Of a stretch of 64,000 nt of DNA, positions 36,893 through 44,944 are shown piece after piece. Origin of the DNA: Pseudomonadota bacterium (GTDB taxonomy: Bacteria; Pseudomonadota; Gammaproteobacteria; Steroidobacterales; Steroidobacteraceae); the NCBI GenBank assembly GCA_023391815.1, contig JAEWAF010000095.1, forward strand, positions 23,978-87,977. Reading direction: 5' to 3'. Each line of letters begins with the position of its first letter. Position 1 is the first letter of the stretch. The notes beneath the pieces are model-generated. The model searched no databases. It worked only from the letters and a program-made list of their open reading frames with translations, and was not told the origin of the DNA. A program made the translations under genes and the position numbers.

Positions 36893-36914
36893 CCGCGGGC
36901 GAAGCCGCCCGCGG
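36893..36914. terminator. GC hairpin between convergent copA and glycine-rich-protein genes
   Basis: CCGCGGGC-GAAGCC-GCCCGCGG is a perfect 8-bp stem located 21 bases after copA and 17 bases before the convergent stop. A smaller dyad GTTGAG/CTCAAC lies at the copA stop. There is no T-run, so terminator function is tentative. Confidence 0.4.
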
Positions 36915-36931
36915 CTGCGCCGCAGACGAGT

Positions 36932-37627
36932 TCAATCTCCGCCCCCTCCACACCCACCACCGCCGCAGCCGGAGCCCGAATCGCCACCGCCATCGCTGCC
37001 ACCCGAGTCATTCGAACCTGGATCGCCGAATCCGTCGGTCGTTCCATCGACCGAGCTGCTGGAAAAGTCGCCACCGCAATGGACCGTGCCATCCTGACGC
37101 TCCCGCACCTTGCTGCAATCGGGCGTGTAGACGAAGCCGTCGGCGATACCGAGTTTGGCGTCGAGCGCGAACAACAATGGCAGTCGCGTCGGCTTCGCGG
37201 GATTGATGTTTTCCTCTTTGCAGGAGTACCACCAGACGCGGCGCAGTCCACTGTTGTTCTGCCGACCGGCGCCCAACGCGACAGCCGGTGTGTGATGCAT
37301 GAAGCGCCCGAACGCGCGTCGGCAAAATGCATCGTAGTTGCGCGTGTAGAGAATGAACTCATGCCACAGGTCGTCCGCGACCTGGGACGGCATGGAAACA
37401 TACTGACGACCGCTCTTCAGATGCGCGAGAAAGAACTGTCGCAGGGCCCGCGCCACGAGCTGCATGTCCTTAGTCTCGAGCGAGGGTCGTCTGGCGTGCA
37501 GTTTTTCGAACAGCCCGCGAGGAAAGGAATAGTTACGGATGAACTCGGCGCGTGCGAGTTGTTGCCATCTGGTCCAGGAATAAACAGTACCGATGGCGAC
37601 AGCCACCGCGAAGATCCACCCTATCAT
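36932..37627 (-). CDS. glycine-rich-domain-like membrane-anchored protein
   Basis: A 231-residue protein with one N-terminal membrane helix (IGWIFAVAVAIGTVYSW), a soluble domain with VADDLWHEFILYTRNYDAFC resembling GRDP-type glycine-rich proteins, and a 45-residue low-complexity tail of Ser, Asp, Gly ending GSGCGGGGCGGGGD. The tail resembles those of TIGR04222-type membrane proteins. Several Trp, His and Cys residues in the core are regularly spaced, but no enzyme motif is seen. Function unknown. Confidence 0.62.
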   Translation of the reverse strand: MIGWIFAVAVAIGTVYSWTRWQQLARAEFIRNYSFPRGLFEKLHARRPSLETKDMQLVARALRQFFLAHLKSGRQYVSMPSQVADDLWHEFILYTRNYDAFCRRAFGRFMHHTPAVALGAGRQNNSGLRRVWWYSCKEENINPAKPTRLPLLFALDAKLGIADGFVYTPDCSKVRERQDGTVHCGGDFSSSSVDGTTDGFGDPGSNDSGGSDGGGDSGSGCGGGGCGGGGD

Positions 37628-37676
37628 GCGACTCCCCGTGCGCTGCCGAGTGTTGGCGCACGGAATTTTATCGCAG

Positions 37677-38786
37677 TCAGTTCGCCGTCGTGGAAGAACC
37701 TGCCGCCGTCACGGGCGGCGGTTCGTCCGAGCACACGGCGGCAGCCCGCGCCTCGCGTGTTTCTTTGGCCAGCTCGCGGGCTTTGTCATAAAAGAGCGGT
37801 AGATTACCGTCGACGGACTGCAATACCCGCCGTAAACCCGGCACGCATCCGTAGTACGTCGAAGCAGACACGAGGTTCGCGTTGTTCAGCGTGCGACTGA
37901 ACCATGCGTCGTAGCCACGATAACCGTTCCACTGTTTCGCTTTGAGTTGCGCGTACTCCAGCTTCAGCACGCCGAATTCGTATTGTTTGCGATCGCGCTT
38001 CTGGTCATCGGGCAGATCCGACTGATACAGCGCTTCGAGCCGCTCCCTCGTTTGTAACAAGAGCGCGACGAACTGAGCGTTGCGCTCGCGCTGTTCGTTC
38101 CATGCGTCGAGATCTGTCAGCCGCCCGCGCGATGCAAGCCAGCGCTGTAAGCCTGCCTCCTCGACCACGGTCGCGCACGCTTCGTTGAACACCGAGTCAC
38201 CGGGCACATAGACGACTTGGTGCGCCAGCTCGTGAAACAGCGTCGACGCGAGCTGCACGTCGCTCCAGCCGAGCATGGTGTTGAGCACCGGGTCTTTGAA
38301 GTGGCCGAGCGTCGAGTACGCCGCGACGCCGCCGACGGCCGTGTCGTCGCCGCGCAATCGCAAGCGACGCGCATAACTCTGCGCGTTGTCTTCATCGAAG
38401 TAGCCGCGATATACGACGCAGCCCGCGATAGGAAAGCACCAGCGCTTCGGCTGCACTGAAAATTCGTCGGTCGCGAACACATTCCACACCACATAGGGCC
38501 GGCCGACGTCGGCGTAGGTGCGGTAGCTGTCGTTGTCCGGCAGACCCAGCTCCGCGGATGCGAAGGTGCGCGCGGCGGACACGTATTCGAGCCGATTGCG
38601 CAACGTCTCCGGCGTGCGCTCATCGCTCAGCAACTTCGCGATGGGCTGTCGTTTGGAGGTGATCTCCAGCTGTCCGCCGGCCGCCTGCATCAAGTAGCAG
38701 CCGCCGGTCGACAGCGACGCCGCCAGAAGGATGAGCATCCGGCAAAGGCGGCAAATGAAGTTCGCTGTGTCGTCCGTTCGAGGCAT
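37677..38786 (-). CDS. putative zinc aminopeptidase lipoprotein (Aminopep family)
   Basis: A ~369-residue predicted lipoprotein: signal LILLAASLSTGGC with lipobox Cys, then a domain of the predicted-aminopeptidase family (Pfam Aminopep-like). The zinc motif HELAHQVVY and the downstream FNEACATVVEE (third ligand Glu) are clear, so it is a gluzincin-type metalloprotease. Other landmarks are WCFPIAGCVVYRGYF and GGVAAYSTLGHFKDPVL. ATG 38786 is chosen; GTG 38813 upstream and ATG 38738 nearer the signal core are alternatives. It acts in the periplasm; the substrate is unknown. Confidence 0.75.
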   Translation of the reverse strand: MPRTDDTANFICRLCRMLILLAASLSTGGCYLMQAAGGQLEITSKRQPIAKLLSDERTPETLRNRLEYVSAARTFASAELGLPDNDSYRTYADVGRPYVVWNVFATDEFSVQPKRWCFPIAGCVVYRGYFDEDNAQSYARRLRLRGDDTAVGGVAAYSTLGHFKDPVLNTMLGWSDVQLASTLFHELAHQVVYVPGDSVFNEACATVVEEAGLQRWLASRGRLTDLDAWNEQRERNAQFVALLLQTRERLEALYQSDLPDDQKRDRKQYEFGVLKLEYAQLKAKQWNGYRGYDAWFSRTLNNANLVSASTYYGCVPGLRRVLQSVDGNLPLFYDKARELAKETREARAAAVCSDEPPPVTAAGSSTTAN

Positions 38787-38835
38787 CGCTACTCGCGGGC
38801 CATTTCGTCGCACCGGTCGGCTGGCATGCTATGTT

Positions 38836-38862
38836 CTGACAGTATCGATTTTTAACTGTCAG
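38836..38862. promoter_or_regulatory. 8-bp dyad just upstream of cca
   Basis: CTGACAGT and ACTGTCAG form a perfect 8-bp inverted repeat with an 11-base AT-rich spacer. It ends 5 bases before the cca ATG, where a ribosome site would be expected and no Shine-Dalgarno is seen. It could be an operator, or an RNA hairpin restricting translation. Confidence 0.45.
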
Positions 38863-38867
38863 TTTAT

Positions 38868-40127
38868 ATGAAGATTTATCTGGTCGGTGGCGCGGTCCGC
38901 GACGAGCTGCTCGGCCTGGCCGTGCGTGAGCGCGACTGGGTCGTGGTGGGCGCGCGCCCCGAGGATCTGCTCGCTCAAGGCTTCAAACCGGTGGGCAAGG
39001 ACTTCCCGGTGTTCCTGCATCCGCAGACCAGCGAGGAGTACGCGCTGGCTCGTACCGAACGCAAGACGGGGCCCGGCTATCGCGGCTTCGACACCATGTT
39101 CTCGCCCGACGTGACGCTCGAGCAGGACCTCGAGCGTCGCGGCCTGTCCATCAACGCGATCGCACGCGACGAGGCCACCGGCGAGCTGGTCGATCCCTTC
39201 CACGGTCAACGCGATCTGCAAGAGCGCTGGCTGCGGCACGTCTCGCCGGCGTTCGTCGAAGACCCTGTTCGGGTCCTGCGTCTCGCGCGATTCGCCGCCC
39301 GGTTCGCGCCACTCGGTTTTCGAGTCGCGCCCGAAACCATGGCGTTGCTGAGAGAAATCGCCGCACGCGGTGAGCTCGATGCGCTCGTGTCGGAGCGCGT
39401 GTGGCAGGAAACGCAGCGCGCCCTGGAAATGCCAGCGCCCAGGCAGTTCTTCGAAGTGCTCCGCGCGGGGAACGCGTTGCCAGTGATCTTCCCCGAGATC
39501 GATGCGCTGTTCGGTGTCCCGCAGCCCGAGCAATGGCACCCGGAGATCGATACGGGCGTGCACACGATGATGGTGCTCGATCAAGCGGCCAGGCTGAGCG
39601 AAGACCCGGTGGTTCGATTCGCCGCGCTCACTCACGATCTTGGCAAGGCGACGACGCCGACTCACGAGTTGCCCCGGCACATCGCGCACGAAGAAAGAGG
39701 CGTCGGCATCGTCGAGAAATTGTGCGATCGCCTGCGCATTCCGAATGCTTATCGCGAGCTCGGCGTGCTGGTCTCTCGATATCACCTGCACATGCACAAG
39801 GTCGCGGAACTGCGCCCGAAGACCCTGCTGGAGTTGCTGGAGAGTCTCGATGCGTTCCGACGCCCGGCGCGATTCGAACAGTTTCTGCTCGCATGCGAAG
39901 CGGATGCGCGCGGTCGCAAAGGGCTCGAACAGCGAGATTATCCGCAGCCGGAATATTTACGTCGCGCGCGCGAAGTGGCTGCGAGCGTGACACTGAGCGC
40001 CGAGGAACGAGCAGGACTGCAAGGATTCGAGATCGCGAAGCGGTTGCACGACAAGCGCGTGCGCGCGCTGAAAGAGCTGAAGCGAGAGCAGGAACCTAAA
40101 GAGCCGCCGCCAGATCCCGCACACTGA
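38868..40127 (+). CDS. cca: multifunctional CCA tRNA nucleotidyltransferase
   Basis: A 419-residue enzyme that adds or repairs the 3' CCA of tRNAs. Residues 1-140 are the nucleotidyltransferase head (YLVGGAVRDELLGL, ERDWVVVGA, RRGLSINAIA); the neck and body follow with EDPVRVLRLARFAARF. The C-terminal HD phosphohydrolase domain (~225-330; VHTMMVLDQA, ALTHDLGKATTP) marks the long gammaproteobacterial form with 2'-phosphatase and phosphodiesterase activity. The 3' end overlaps the convergent methyltransferase gene by 32 bp. Confidence 0.92.
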   Translation: MKIYLVGGAVRDELLGLAVRERDWVVVGARPEDLLAQGFKPVGKDFPVFLHPQTSEEYALARTERKTGPGYRGFDTMFSPDVTLEQDLERRGLSINAIARDEATGELVDPFHGQRDLQERWLRHVSPAFVEDPVRVLRLARFAARFAPLGFRVAPETMALLREIAARGELDALVSERVWQETQRALEMPAPRQFFEVLRAGNALPVIFPEIDALFGVPQPEQWHPEIDTGVHTMMVLDQAARLSEDPVVRFAALTHDLGKATTPTHELPRHIAHEERGVGIVEKLCDRLRIPNAYRELGVLVSRYHLHMHKVAELRPKTLLELLESLDAFRRPARFEQFLLACEADARGRKGLEQRDYPQPEYLRRAREVAASVTLSAEERAGLQGFEIAKRLHDKRVRALKELKREQEPKEPPPDPAH

Positions 40128-41274
40128 AGCCTCGCAGCGGCAGCTCCAGACTCTTGGTGAGCCCGATGACTTTGAACCGCTCGCCCATTTCACCGGGCAG
40201 CGTCAATAACATCGCCTGCCGCGCCATCTGCAATCGCGAGGCCAGTTCGTCATCGTCCTTCGGTGCGAGGAACTGTTCGATGCCGTTGCCGATGAGAAAG
40301 TGCGCCTGAGTCGTGTACCCCGCCACGCTCATGCCGGCGGCAACGGCAGCTTCGGCGACCGCAGTGAAATCCACCCACGCGCCGATATCCTGCACGCCGA
40401 CATTGATGAGCGGGTCGTCATGGAAGCGATGTCGGAAGTGACAAAGCATCGTGCCGGTGCTGCGACTCGCGGCATAGAACTGCCGGCGCGGTAATCCGTA
40501 GTCGATAAAGAACGCCGCGCCTTGTTGTATCGAGGCAGAGATGCCGGCGATCCACGGCTGCAAGCGAAGATTGAGCTCCGACGTGTAGCCGTCGGCGAAC
40601 GGTTCGCCCAAGTTGAATTCGATCTCGCGGACTCGCGACTCGAGCGTCGCGTCGGCGTGCACTTCGGACCAGTCGAGTCGGCCGAGCTCCCAAGTCACGC
40701 CGAGCTGATTGACATGCAAGCCACGGATGCGAAAGCGCTGAACGGGTAGCGCGTCGAGCACTTCGTTGGCGAGGAGCACGCCGCGAAAATCGTCCGGGAG
40801 GCGGTCGAGCCATTCGATCCGATCCATCAAATGCGGCAGGCGATGCTGTAACAATGCGCGCTGCCGATCGCGCAGGTCGGCACTGACTTCGAGGATGAGA
40901 TATCGAGCCGGCGTTTTCTGCTGTCGGTCGAGCTCGCTCAGCACGTCGGCGGCCATCACGCCGGAGCCGGCGCCCAGCTCGAGGATGTGTCCGCCCGCGA
41001 CGGCGTCCAGCACCTGGACACACTGATTGGCGAGACAGCGACTGAACAGTGGAGAAATTTCAGGCGCGGTGACGAAATCGCCTTCGCTGCCCAGCTTGGT
41101 CGCACCGGCGCTGTAATAGCCGAGGCCCGGCTCGTAGAGCGCCATTTCCATGAAGCGCTCGAAGCTGATCCAGCCGCCGGCGGCCTCGATCGCGTCGCGA
41201 ATACGCTGGACCAGCCGTTCGCTGTGCGCCGTTTCTTCCGGCGATAACGCGGGCAATGGCAACGGCACGCTCAT
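40096..41274 (-). CDS. MidA/NDUFAF7-like SAM-dependent methyltransferase
   Basis: A 392-residue class I methyltransferase (DUF185 family). The N-terminus EAAGGWISFERFMEMALYEP and LGYYSAGATKLGSEGDFVTAPEISPLF (two parts of one stretch) are family hallmarks. The SAM motif is ILELGAGSGVMAADVL, followed by LANEVLDALPVQRF. The human homologue NDUFAF7 methylates an arginine in a complex I subunit; bacterial targets are less clear. The terminal 32 bp are shared with cca on the other strand. Confidence 0.85.
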   Translation of the reverse strand: MSVPLPLPALSPEETAHSERLVQRIRDAIEAAGGWISFERFMEMALYEPGLGYYSAGATKLGSEGDFVTAPEISPLFSRCLANQCVQVLDAVAGGHILELGAGSGVMAADVLSELDRQQKTPARYLILEVSADLRDRQRALLQHRLPHLMDRIEWLDRLPDDFRGVLLANEVLDALPVQRFRIRGLHVNQLGVTWELGRLDWSEVHADATLESRVREIEFNLGEPFADGYTSELNLRLQPWIAGISASIQQGAAFFIDYGLPRRQFYAASRSTGTMLCHFRHRFHDDPLINVGVQDIGAWVDFTAVAEAAVAAGMSVAGYTTQAHFLIGNGIEQFLAPKDDDELASRLQMARQAMLLTLPGEMGERFKVIGLTKSLELPLRGFSVRDLAAAL

Positions 41275-41380
41275 GTGGATCGCGGTCTCGTGCGTCCTGC
41301 GAAGACCCTCGTGCGAGGGTACCTTCCCGTACCCGGGTGGCCGCTCGACACGTAATGCTTCATCCGTTCACCATACCTGC

Positions 41381-42133
41381 ATGGACACATCTAACGCACT
41401 CGCCCGGCGCTCGGTGTTGATCACCGGCGCGGCCCGCCGCATCGGTGCGGCATTGGCCCGCGGCTTTCACGCCGAGGGCGCCAACGTCTGCATCCATTTT
41501 CACCGTTCGGCCACCGAAGCGGAACAGTTGCGTGACGAGCTGAATGCCAGCCGCGAAGGCTCGGCGATCTGTGCCGCCGGGGATCTGCTCGATCTGGATG
41601 CTTTGCCCTCGCTCGTGGAGCGAGCGACGCGCGCATTCGGCAGGCTCGATGTGCTGATCAATAACGCCTCGTCGTTTTATCCCACGCCAGTCGGCGCTGT
41701 CACCGCCAAGCAGTGGGACGACCTGATGGGCACCAACCTGCGCGCGCCGCTGTTCCTGTCGCAGGCCGCCGCGCCCGCGCTCCGAGACGCGCATGGACTG
41801 ATCCTCAACATGATCGACATCCATGCCCAGCGCCCATTGCCTCAACATCCGGTTTATTCCAGCGCCAAGGCGGGACTGGTCATGCTGACCCGCTCCCTGG
41901 CGCGCGAGCTCGGGCCGGAGGTGCGAGTCAACGGCATCGCGCCCGGGCCGATTCTGTGGCCCGAGGGCGGGCTGGACGAATCGTTGAAGCAGGAAATCGT
42001 CGACAAGACACTGCTCAAGCGCAGCGGCTCACCGGCGGACATCGTGCGCGCGGCGCTGTTCTTCGCGAAGGATGCGCCGTTCGTCACCGGCCAGATTCTG
42101 GCGATCGACGGGGGACGGAGTGTGGGCTGGTAG
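41381..42133 (+). CDS. folM: pteridine reductase / dihydromonapterin reductase (FolM-like SDR)
   Basis: A 250-residue SDR with the altered cofactor motif TGAARRIGAALA, where Arg replaces Gly as in pteridine reductases, which prefer NADPH. NNASSFYPTPVG, DIHAQRPLPQHPVY and YSSAKAG (Tyr-x3-Lys) follow, and the family lacks the usual Ser in the triad, showing Asp (MIDIHA) in its place as PTR1-type enzymes do. It reduces dihydrobiopterin, dihydromonapterin or dihydrofolate. Co-location with folK and folB fits pterin metabolism. ATG 41381 is the family start. Confidence 0.85.
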   Translation: MDTSNALARRSVLITGAARRIGAALARGFHAEGANVCIHFHRSATEAEQLRDELNASREGSAICAAGDLLDLDALPSLVERATRAFGRLDVLINNASSFYPTPVGAVTAKQWDDLMGTNLRAPLFLSQAAAPALRDAHGLILNMIDIHAQRPLPQHPVYSSAKAGLVMLTRSLARELGPEVRVNGIAPGPILWPEGGLDESLKQEIVDKTLLKRSGSPADIVRAALFFAKDAPFVTGQILAIDGGRSVGW

Positions 42134-42626
42134 GCTCGCCGCCGAGCAGCACTTCGACCATCTCGTGATCGCCACTGCCCGGAAAGTTTTCCCATAGCTC
42201 GCGCATCGTTTTGCCTTGCGTCGGATGCATCACATGGGGCGCGATGTCGGCCATCGGCTTGAGCATGTAAGGCCGCTTCAGCAGATCGGGTCGCGGGATC
42301 AGCAGGCCCGGCTCGTTACTGACCAGGTCGCCGAAAATAAGAATGTCGAGATCCATGGTGCGCGGCGCCCACTTCGGTGCGTCCGGCGGGCGGTCGCAAG
42401 CGGCTTCGATTTTTTGTAGTTGCCGCCGGACCTCGGCAACGGATTCTTCCGTGCTGAAGCCGACCACCAGGTTGATGAAGTCCGCGCCTTCGAAACCCAC
42501 GGCCTTGTTTTTATAAGCCGGCGACAATGTTAGCGGCCCATAGGTCGCGGCTAACGCGCGCAATGCGACCGACAGATATTTCTCGGGCTCGACGTTGCTA
42601 CCCGCCGCCACATACACGGCCGTCAT
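42084..42626 (-). CDS. folK: 6-hydroxymethyl-dihydropterin pyrophosphokinase
   Basis: A 180-residue HPPK that transfers pyrophosphate from ATP to 6-hydroxymethyl-7,8-dihydropterin in folate synthesis. The start VYVAAGSNVEPEKYL, the catalytic stretch KWAPRTMDLDILIFGD and RPDLLKRPYMLKPMADI are diagnostic. It overlaps the convergent pteridine reductase gene by 50 bp. Its ATG overlaps the stop of the small repeat-containing frame upstream (ATGA). Confidence 0.9.
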   Translation of the reverse strand: MTAVYVAAGSNVEPEKYLSVALRALAATYGPLTLSPAYKNKAVGFEGADFINLVVGFSTEESVAEVRRQLQKIEAACDRPPDAPKWAPRTMDLDILIFGDLVSNEPGLLIPRPDLLKRPYMLKPMADIAPHVMHPTQGKTMRELWENFPGSGDHEMVEVLLGGEPTSPHSVPRRSPESGR

Positions 42627-42889
42627 GCCAGACGCCCGCTCAAACGCGCAGTGGCATTTTCCCCGGCGAGCGCATACAGAGCGTTCTCTAAAACTCTGCT
42701 CGGGGCCAGCGCGAACAAACCCTTCCCTCCACCGAGCGCTCTGTTCCGAGCCAGCGCGAACAAACCCTTCCCTCCACCGAGCACTCTGTTCCGGGCCAGC
42801 GCGAACAAGCCCTTCCCTCCACCGAGCGCCCTGTTCCGAGCCGGCGCGAAAGGCTGTTGATTTGAAGGAGTTGCTGCGTTATGCGTCAT
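42623..42889 (-). CDS. hypothetical 88-residue repeat protein between folB and folK
   Basis: An open frame linked by 4-nt ATGA overlaps to folB upstream and folK downstream. It encodes about three copies of a 15-residue unit like GGGKGLFALARNRAL and nothing recognisable else. Because the DNA repeat is 45 bp, other frames through it are also open, so the frame may be incidental. The exact couplings at both ends are the reason to list it. Function unknown; it may only serve to carry ribosomes from folB to folK. Confidence 0.35.
   Translation of the reverse strand: MTHNAATPSNQQPFAPARNRALGGGKGLFALARNRVLGGGKGLFALARNRALGGGKGLFALAPSRVLENALYALAGENATARLSGRLA
42694..42850. repeat. 45-bp tandem repeat between folB and folK
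   Basis: Three full 45-bp units (42694-42738, 42739-42783, 42784-42828) and a partial fourth differ at only a few positions each. Each contains CCAGCGCGAACAAACCCTTC followed by CCTCCACCGAG. High identity suggests recent expansion and probable copy-number variation. Confidence 0.85.
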
Positions 42890-43272
42890 GGCTGAGGCTG
42901 CTGCGGCACGCCCGCGTAATCTTCAGAGCGACGTTCAATCTCAATGCCGACGTCTCTGGCGCCCCGAATGGCACCGCGCTTGTTGAGTCGCACCTTCACC
43001 CACGACACTCCGAACTCCGTGACGATCACTTTCGCGATCGCTTCGGTCAGCGTCTCCACCAACTGATACTGCGACTCCCCGACGAACGCGAGCAATCGTT
43101 TGGCGACGCGCTTGTAATCGATCGTATCGTCGATGTGATCCGTCGCCGCGGCTTTGCGAATGTCCGCGGCCATCTCGACGTCGATGATGACGGTCTGCTT
43201 GACGCGCCGTTCCCAATCCCAAATGCCGACGATGCATTCGACACTGAGCTGGGAGAGGAAGATCTTGTCCAT
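42886..43272 (-). CDS. folB: dihydroneopterin aldolase
   Basis: A 128-residue enzyme converting 7,8-dihydroneopterin to 6-hydroxymethyl-dihydropterin plus glycolaldehyde. MDKIFLSQLSVECIVGIWDWE, shown here as MDKIFLSQLSV and ECIVGIWDWE, is the family N-terminus with the substrate Glu. TIDYKRVAKRL and QYQLVETLTEAIA contain the Tyr and Glu of the active site, and VKVRLNKRGAIRGARDVGI the catalytic Lys region. ATG 43272 is the family start; the frame continues uselessly upstream. It precedes folK by way of the repeat region. Confidence 0.9.
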   Translation of the reverse strand: MDKIFLSQLSVECIVGIWDWERRVKQTVIIDVEMAADIRKAAATDHIDDTIDYKRVAKRLLAFVGESQYQLVETLTEAIAKVIVTEFGVSWVKVRLNKRGAIRGARDVGIEIERRSEDYAGVPQQPQP

Positions 43273-43304
43273 GAAGTGACTGATGAATGATGACTGAGGA
43301 CGGG

Positions 43305-44327
43305 TCAGGGCGCCGCTGGCAGGCGCAACGTATCGAGCGGCCAGCGCGCCGTGGCGCGGATTTTCAAATCGTCGTGCTCGCCCGCGGCGAGGCGTCGATA
43401 ACCAGCGTACGCGATCATCGCCGCATTGTCGGTGCAAAACTCCGGTCGCGGATATAACACTTGCAACCCGCGCTTCTCACCCAGCGCCTGCAACTCGGCA
43501 CGCAAGCGGCGATTCGCGCCGACGCCGCCGGCGACGACCAAGGTTTTCAACCCCGTCTGTTTCGCGGCGCGCGCGCATTTGGCGACCAGCGTCTCGACCA
43601 CCGCCTGCTGAAACTCATAAGCAACATCGGCGCGGGTCTGTTCATCGAGCTCGCGACCGCGGATTGCGACCACCACCGCGGTCTTCAAACCGCTGAAGCT
43701 GAAATCCAGCCCCGGCCGATCGAGCATGGGTCGGGGGAAATCGAAACCGCCCGGCTTGCCCGTGTCCGCCAGCTTCGCCAGCGCCGGACCGCCCGGATAA
43801 GGCAGCCCGAGCATCTTGGCCGTCTTGTCGAACGCCTCACCGGCGGCATCGTCCAGCGACGAACCGATGATCCGGTAATCCCCCAGCCCGCGCACTTCGG
43901 CCAGCAAGGTATGGCCGCCCGAGACCAGGAGCGCCAGGAACGGGAAATCCGGCGCGGCGGTCTCGAGCATGGGCGCCAGCAGATGACCTTCCAAATGATG
44001 AACGCCGACCGCAGGCTTACCCCAGGCAAACGCCAGGCTCCGGGCCACCGAAGCGCCCACCAGTAACGCGCCGACCAGCCCCGGCCCGGCGGTGTAGGCG
44101 ACGCCATCAAGCTGATTGGCTTCGATTTTCGCCTCGGCGAGCGCCTGCTGAACCAGCGGTAGCAGCTTCTTGACGTGATCGCGCGAGGCCAGCTCGGGCA
44201 CCACGCCGCCGTACACGGCGTGCAGTTGAACCTGGCTATACAAGGCGTGCGATAACAGCCCGCGCTCGCCATCATAAACGGCGGCGGCGGTCTCATCGCA
44301 GGAGGTTTCGATCCCGAGAACTTTCAC
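43305..44327 (-). CDS. tsaD: tRNA N6-adenosine threonylcarbamoyltransferase
   Basis: A 340-residue Kae1/TsaD enzyme that transfers threonylcarbamoyl to A37 of ANN-decoding tRNAs with TsaB and TsaE. VLGIETSCDET is the start motif, VHHLEGHLLAPML carries the two metal His, and LVSGGHTLL and CTDNAAMIAYAG the nucleotide and third metal sites. A GTG start at 44327 gives the family length; the frame extends 19 codons into the promoter region. It is divergent from rpsU, a common gammaproteobacterial arrangement. Confidence 0.92.
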   Translation of the reverse strand: MKVLGIETSCDETAAAVYDGERGLLSHALYSQVQLHAVYGGVVPELASRDHVKKLLPLVQQALAEAKIEANQLDGVAYTAGPGLVGALLVGASVARSLAFAWGKPAVGVHHLEGHLLAPMLETAAPDFPFLALLVSGGHTLLAEVRGLGDYRIIGSSLDDAAGEAFDKTAKMLGLPYPGGPALAKLADTGKPGGFDFPRPMLDRPGLDFSFSGLKTAVVVAIRGRELDEQTRADVAYEFQQAVVETLVAKCARAAKQTGLKTLVVAGGVGANRRLRAELQALGEKRGLQVLYPRPEFCTDNAAMIAYAGYRRLAAGEHDDLKIRATARWPLDTLRLPAAP

Positions 44328-44415
44328 TGTGCGCGTAGGAAAAGGCCCAAAAGCCAACTTTGGGGGCGCGAAGCTTAACGCCAACCCACGCGGATGGGGC
44401 TGGGAAGGATATCGA

Positions 44416-44474
44416 GGCCGGCAAAAGTCGCGCCTTTTGCCGGCCGCGTCGAAAGGGCCTCGGCCGCTTTCGAC
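44416..44474. other. two tandem hairpins in the tsaD-rpsU gap
   Basis: The first is a perfect 12-bp stem GGCCGGCAAAAG / CTTTTGCCGGCC with loop TCGCGC (44416-44445); the second an 8-bp stem GTCGAAAG / CTTTCGAC with an 11-base loop (44448-44474). They lie upstream of the rpsU promoter candidate, within the tsaD leader on the - strand. No T-run follows either. They could shape tsaD mRNA or bind protein. The other bases of this 313-base gap hold only the promoter below. Confidence 0.5.
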
Positions 44475-44491
44475 CGGAAAACAAGGGAATT

Positions 44492-44520
44492 TTGCTTTTC
44501 CCCGCGCGGGCCATTAGACT
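44492..44520 (+). promoter_or_regulatory. candidate promoter for rpsU operon
   Basis: TTGCTT and TAGACT are 17 bp apart, a moderate sigma-70 match (3 and 4 of 6), placed 120 bases upstream of rpsU. The operon must have a promoter in this gap, and this is the best spaced pair I can find. Confidence 0.4.
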
Positions 44521-44640
44521 GCCGCGCTCTCAACCGTCCCCGTCCGTTTCGTCCTCGACTCCGACGCCAGTCTTCGGCGCTCGTTCGTCGGCCCGAATCG
44601 ATCGAAGCGGGCCGGTCCGTGTCAACATTCCGAGGTAGTA

Positions 44641-44868
44641 ATGCCGAGCGTTCGCGTCCGAGAAAACGAGTACTTCGATGCCGCCTTGCGGCGCTTCAAG
44701 CGCGCCTGCGAAAAGGCCGGGGTCCTGACGGAACTGCGCCGCCGGGAATTCTACGAGAAGCCCACTCAGGAACGTAAACGCAAGAAGGCCGCCGCCGTGA
44801 AGCGCCACATGAAGCGCGTCACCCGCGACGGCAGCAGCCGCGGCCCCGCCCGCGCCCGCGCTTACTGA
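44641..44868 (+). CDS. rpsU: 30S ribosomal protein S21
   Basis: A 75-residue basic protein matching bS21: MPSVRVRENEYFDAALRRFK, KAGVLTELRRREFYEKPT and a Lys/Arg-rich tail. It binds the 30S platform near the anti-Shine-Dalgarno sequence and aids initiation. It is the first gene of the macromolecular synthesis operon with yqeY, dnaG and rpoD. The tail RGPARARAY is longer than in E. coli. Confidence 0.95.
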   Translation: MPSVRVRENEYFDAALRRFKRACEKAGVLTELRRREFYEKPTQERKRKKAAAVKRHMKRVTRDGSSRGPARARAY

Positions 44869-44944
44869 TCAAGCAGTTTCCGGGACGGGGCCTCCAAGCC
44901 CCGTCCCCGTCGATTCCCTTCTCCCGCCGAATCTCCCAGCCGCC

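Noticed and set aside
42651..42860. + strand frame through the 45-bp repeat
   Set aside because: Open only because the repeat length is a multiple of three; no ribosome site and no coupling to neighbours.
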